From Straminergon stramineum (Eukaryota; Streptophyta; Bryopsida; Hypnales; Calliergonaceae): a DNA stretch of 64,000 nucleotides. Positions within the stretch are counted from its first letter, which is position 1. Each line of letters begins with the position of its first letter. This document shows positions 61,621-64,000 of this stretch, one piece after another. A program made the position numbers and the translations under genes. The notes below the pieces were generated by a model. That model worked only from the letters and a program-made list of their open reading frames with translations. It was not told the origin of the DNA and did no database searches. Where the stretch lies: NCBI GenBank assembly GCA_963920665.1, contig OY987271.1, forward strand, positions 4,404,501-4,468,500, written 5' to 3'.

Positions 61621-61837
61621 CACTATAAGAAACCAATGTTTTCTTGTATCTAAGTTGATGGATTTTGTTGGACACTCAATGTAACAACTTGTGTTTTTAT
61701 GTCAACAATGACATTTGATGAAACATCTTCAATGACACTACATGTTCCATTTGATGTCATTGTTGACATAAAAACAAGGGTTGTTACATTGAATGTCCAA
61801 CAAAATCCGTCAACCTAGACACCATTTTCTTCTAGTG
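61621..61837. mobile_element. CACTA-type MITE, 217 bp
   Basis: The ends CACTATAAGAAA and CACTAGAAGAAA (reversed) begin inverted arms of about 85-90 bp that share 'ggattttgttggacaytcaa' and 'tttttatgtcaacaatgaca'. The flanks are TCA and TCC, a 3-bp duplication with one change. The arms are more diverged than in the MITE at 33075, and the two have unrelated interiors. Confidence 0.8.
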
Positions 61838-63616
61838 TCCTGACCTAATGCAAAACTCAAGCTAAGACATTAGAATACACTTTCATTCCATTAGCACAAA
61901 GAAAGTCCCCTTACGAACTTTGTGATAAGCTTGGGTTATAGCCATGTTGCCTTTCTTAAGGCACATGGTCCATACATCACTTGTATCATTTACAAGCTAC
62001 AGTTGAAACTCATCCCAAACCACATGATGTGGATTGCACATGATATGTATAAACACGACATTTTTTTGAATATCATGCATTAGTTTCAACAATTTGACAA
62101 ATACATCTCTCAAATTTCTTCTAATTCATTTGTTGTACTTATCAAAGTGTAGTGGTTAAAATCTATAATTGAAAATACTAATATGTGTCTTAAACACCAA
62201 GGGGGCACTTAGAGTTTTTACCAAACAACATGTGGCATAATATAGGTAGTTCTTTATTTATAGTGTTAAGAATTTAGAAAAAAATTGAGGTAATATAGAG
62301 ACTACAAATTAGTGTACACTCAATTACAAGTACGATATACATAAATAATACCTCATATTTGTAATTTTTTGTTCTCAAATAGCCTCAAAGATATAGATCC
62401 TAGGAATTTATTGTAGATAGGATCAATTTGTAGGACTTTTGACTTGCTTGGTTGGACAAGAAATGTATAACAATTTGATGAAATGGAAATTTTCTATCCT
62501 TGTAACACTTTACAATTTGGTCCTCTCTTTTGCACTATTGCAAATACTTTGGATGCTTCATTTTGGATTCTTTGAATGTTGTTTCCTACTTCAATTTGGA
62601 TGCTTCGCTTGTATACTTTGTGTCTTAGATCCTATTATGGCATGGGCTTCACTTCTTGTTTCCCAAAGAATGGTCTAAATGTAGTGATCAAAGTAATTTT
62701 AGGAGGGTAATAATAGGGACCATTCAATTGTTCATGGTCATCCAAATACTGCCTAAAATAAAAAACCTAGATGCACATGATGTACAACCCCCTACATAGA
62801 ATGATCCCTTGAAGCTTACACCAAAAATTGAAAGAAATATGCATCCACAATTATAGGATTGTGATGATTTTAGTATTTCCTAAAACATTTCAAACATGGA
62901 AGTCCCCATTCCCCATTTATTTGCAATATTTCTTAGCATTTCCATTTCTTTAAAGGTTTCGAGTTGCAACCTTTGATTTCCAAACTCTATAATATCCATA
63001 CTTACATAGTACCATTGTTCCCTTCATATGATTGTTCAAATTGCATACTTGAAGAAAATTTTCATCTAAGATCCTAAATTAGCTCCCATAAGTAGGCAAA
63101 TGATTTTTTCATAAAAAAGAGCTAGTAGATTTTCGTGTGGGACAAACGTCACCACCCACCAGCTAGACACAAGAACATGAGAATTCCTTTCCACTAAACT
63201 CAAGATGATAGTGATATAAAAACCTAGTGCTCCACAACATAGAGTAAGACAATTCCACAATGTAGAAAGGATTGCTATCAACTCATTAATTTCGATCAAG
63301 AATTAGAAACCATGTGCTAATTCTAACTACACTTTTGACTAGCAATCCACCTATGCACAGCAATTGCAAGGCACCAGCACACATTCCTTTGAAGAAAAAT
63401 TACAATTAAAGTGAAAGTTGTCTAAGTTTGACAATAGAGTTAGAGACTTGTGTAGTTCCATGATAGAAATAAAATCCTAAATTCTTAAAGGACCCCTCCA
63501 ATCCTTTAGAATTTGGCATAATAGGTAATAAAACTAAATGAAGTCATAAAAGTCAAGACTCCTCATTGCTCTCAATCTAAACATTTCCAACCTTGAATTA
63601 AAAAAAAAAAAAAAGT
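61838..63616. other. Intergenic sequence, no gene seen
   Basis: An A run at 63600-63614 marks its end. The 79-codon frame at 62439-62678 is hydrophobic and AT-driven, without a recognisable family. Confidence 0.45.
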
Positions 63617-64000
63617 TCTTAGACTCTTTAGGCAAGGTCACCACACTCAAACACATTTACAAATCAAGAGTGGTCAAGAAAGATAACTTCTCTTTGTTTG
63701 GCAAAATTGCCAAGGATTAACACTCACCCAAATCTAGTTTGGTTAAGTAAGACAAGTTCCCCACTTCCTTTGGCAAGGCCGCCCAGCTTGAACAACCACT
63801 CAAATATAGTTCCGTCAAGGAAGACAAGTTCCCCACTTCCTGTGGCAAGGCCGCCAAGCTTGAACAATCACGCAAAGAGAGAGTGGTCAAGGAAGTCAAG
63901 TTCCCCACTTCCTTCGGCAAGGCCACCAAGCTTGAACAACCACTCAACAATAGTTTGGTCAAGCAAGACAAGTTCCCCACTTCCTTTGGCAAGTTCGCCA
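63617..64000 (-). pseudogene. Leucine-rich-repeat protein fragment, 3' end decayed
   Basis: Reading leftward from the window edge, four 24-residue LRR units follow one another, each of the form LPKEVGNLSSLTxLxLSGCSS. In DNA they are near-identical 72-bp tandem repeats. TAA at 63719-63717 interrupts the frame, yet LRR sequence continues behind it (SLAILPNKEKLSFLTTLDL), meets another TAA, and fades after VVTLPKES near 63620. The protein therefore once extended further. Such repeats occur in TIR/NBS-LRR and LRR proteins of bryophytes; the rest lies beyond 64000, so the architecture cannot be told. Confidence 0.7.

Overview
This is eukaryotic, nuclear plant DNA from a non-flowering land plant, most likely a bryophyte (moss or liverwort). 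The evidence is three intronless germin-like genes with plant signal peptides, a poly(ADP-ribose) glycohydrolase gene with plant-type introns, a leucine-rich-repeat fragment of the 'CSSL-LPKEVGNL' type common in bryophytes, and many plant transposon families. The species cannot be fixed from the sequence. The window is AT-rich and gene-poor and holds much decayed transposon sequence.

Layout. 0.9-12.7 kb: a germin-like protein cluster of three copies of a roughly 3 kb unit (promoter, gene, 3' flank). Copies 1 and 2 are direct; copy 3 is inverted, so copies 2 and 3 lie tail to tail. Copies 1 and 2 are full length at 221 residues. Copy 3 lost its last four residues to a CAG-to-TAG change. 12.7-20.4 kb: intergenic DNA, one fragment of a large LTR and an uncertain minus-strand gene. 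20.4-24.2 kb: a decayed MULE-like transposase with a SWIM zinc finger. 27.2-28.1 kb: a 319-codon reading frame of unknown function with three internal stops and an N-terminal membrane segment. 29.4-30.1 kb: an element with 21-bp terminal inverted repeats. 31.4-32.2 kb: a degenerate minisatellite. 33.1 kb: a near-perfect CACTA-type foldback MITE. 36.5-38.5 kb: a PARG pseudogene. 41.6-50.1 kb: nested LTR fragments, three complete elements ending in CCCCTAAA and flanked by TTAA-like 4-bp duplications, and a PIF/Harbinger-type MITE. 53.1-57.0 kb: a 3.9 kb solo LTR with a perfect 5-bp target duplication. 57.5-61.4 kb: the ruined pol gene of a Ty3/gypsy element, holding two or three later insertions and ending in a PHD-like finger. 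61.6 kb: a second CACTA-type MITE. 63.6-64.0 kb: the decayed end of an LRR gene running off the window.

Only the germin-like genes look functional. They would be secreted to the cell wall. The rest records repeated insertion followed by decay. Nearly all premature stops I located in the pseudogenes are TGA or TAG, as expected if methylated cytosines in CGA and CAG codons were deaminated. The least expected signals are the TTAA-flanked element family, the very long LTR, and the inverted germin-like pair, which could give double-stranded RNA.
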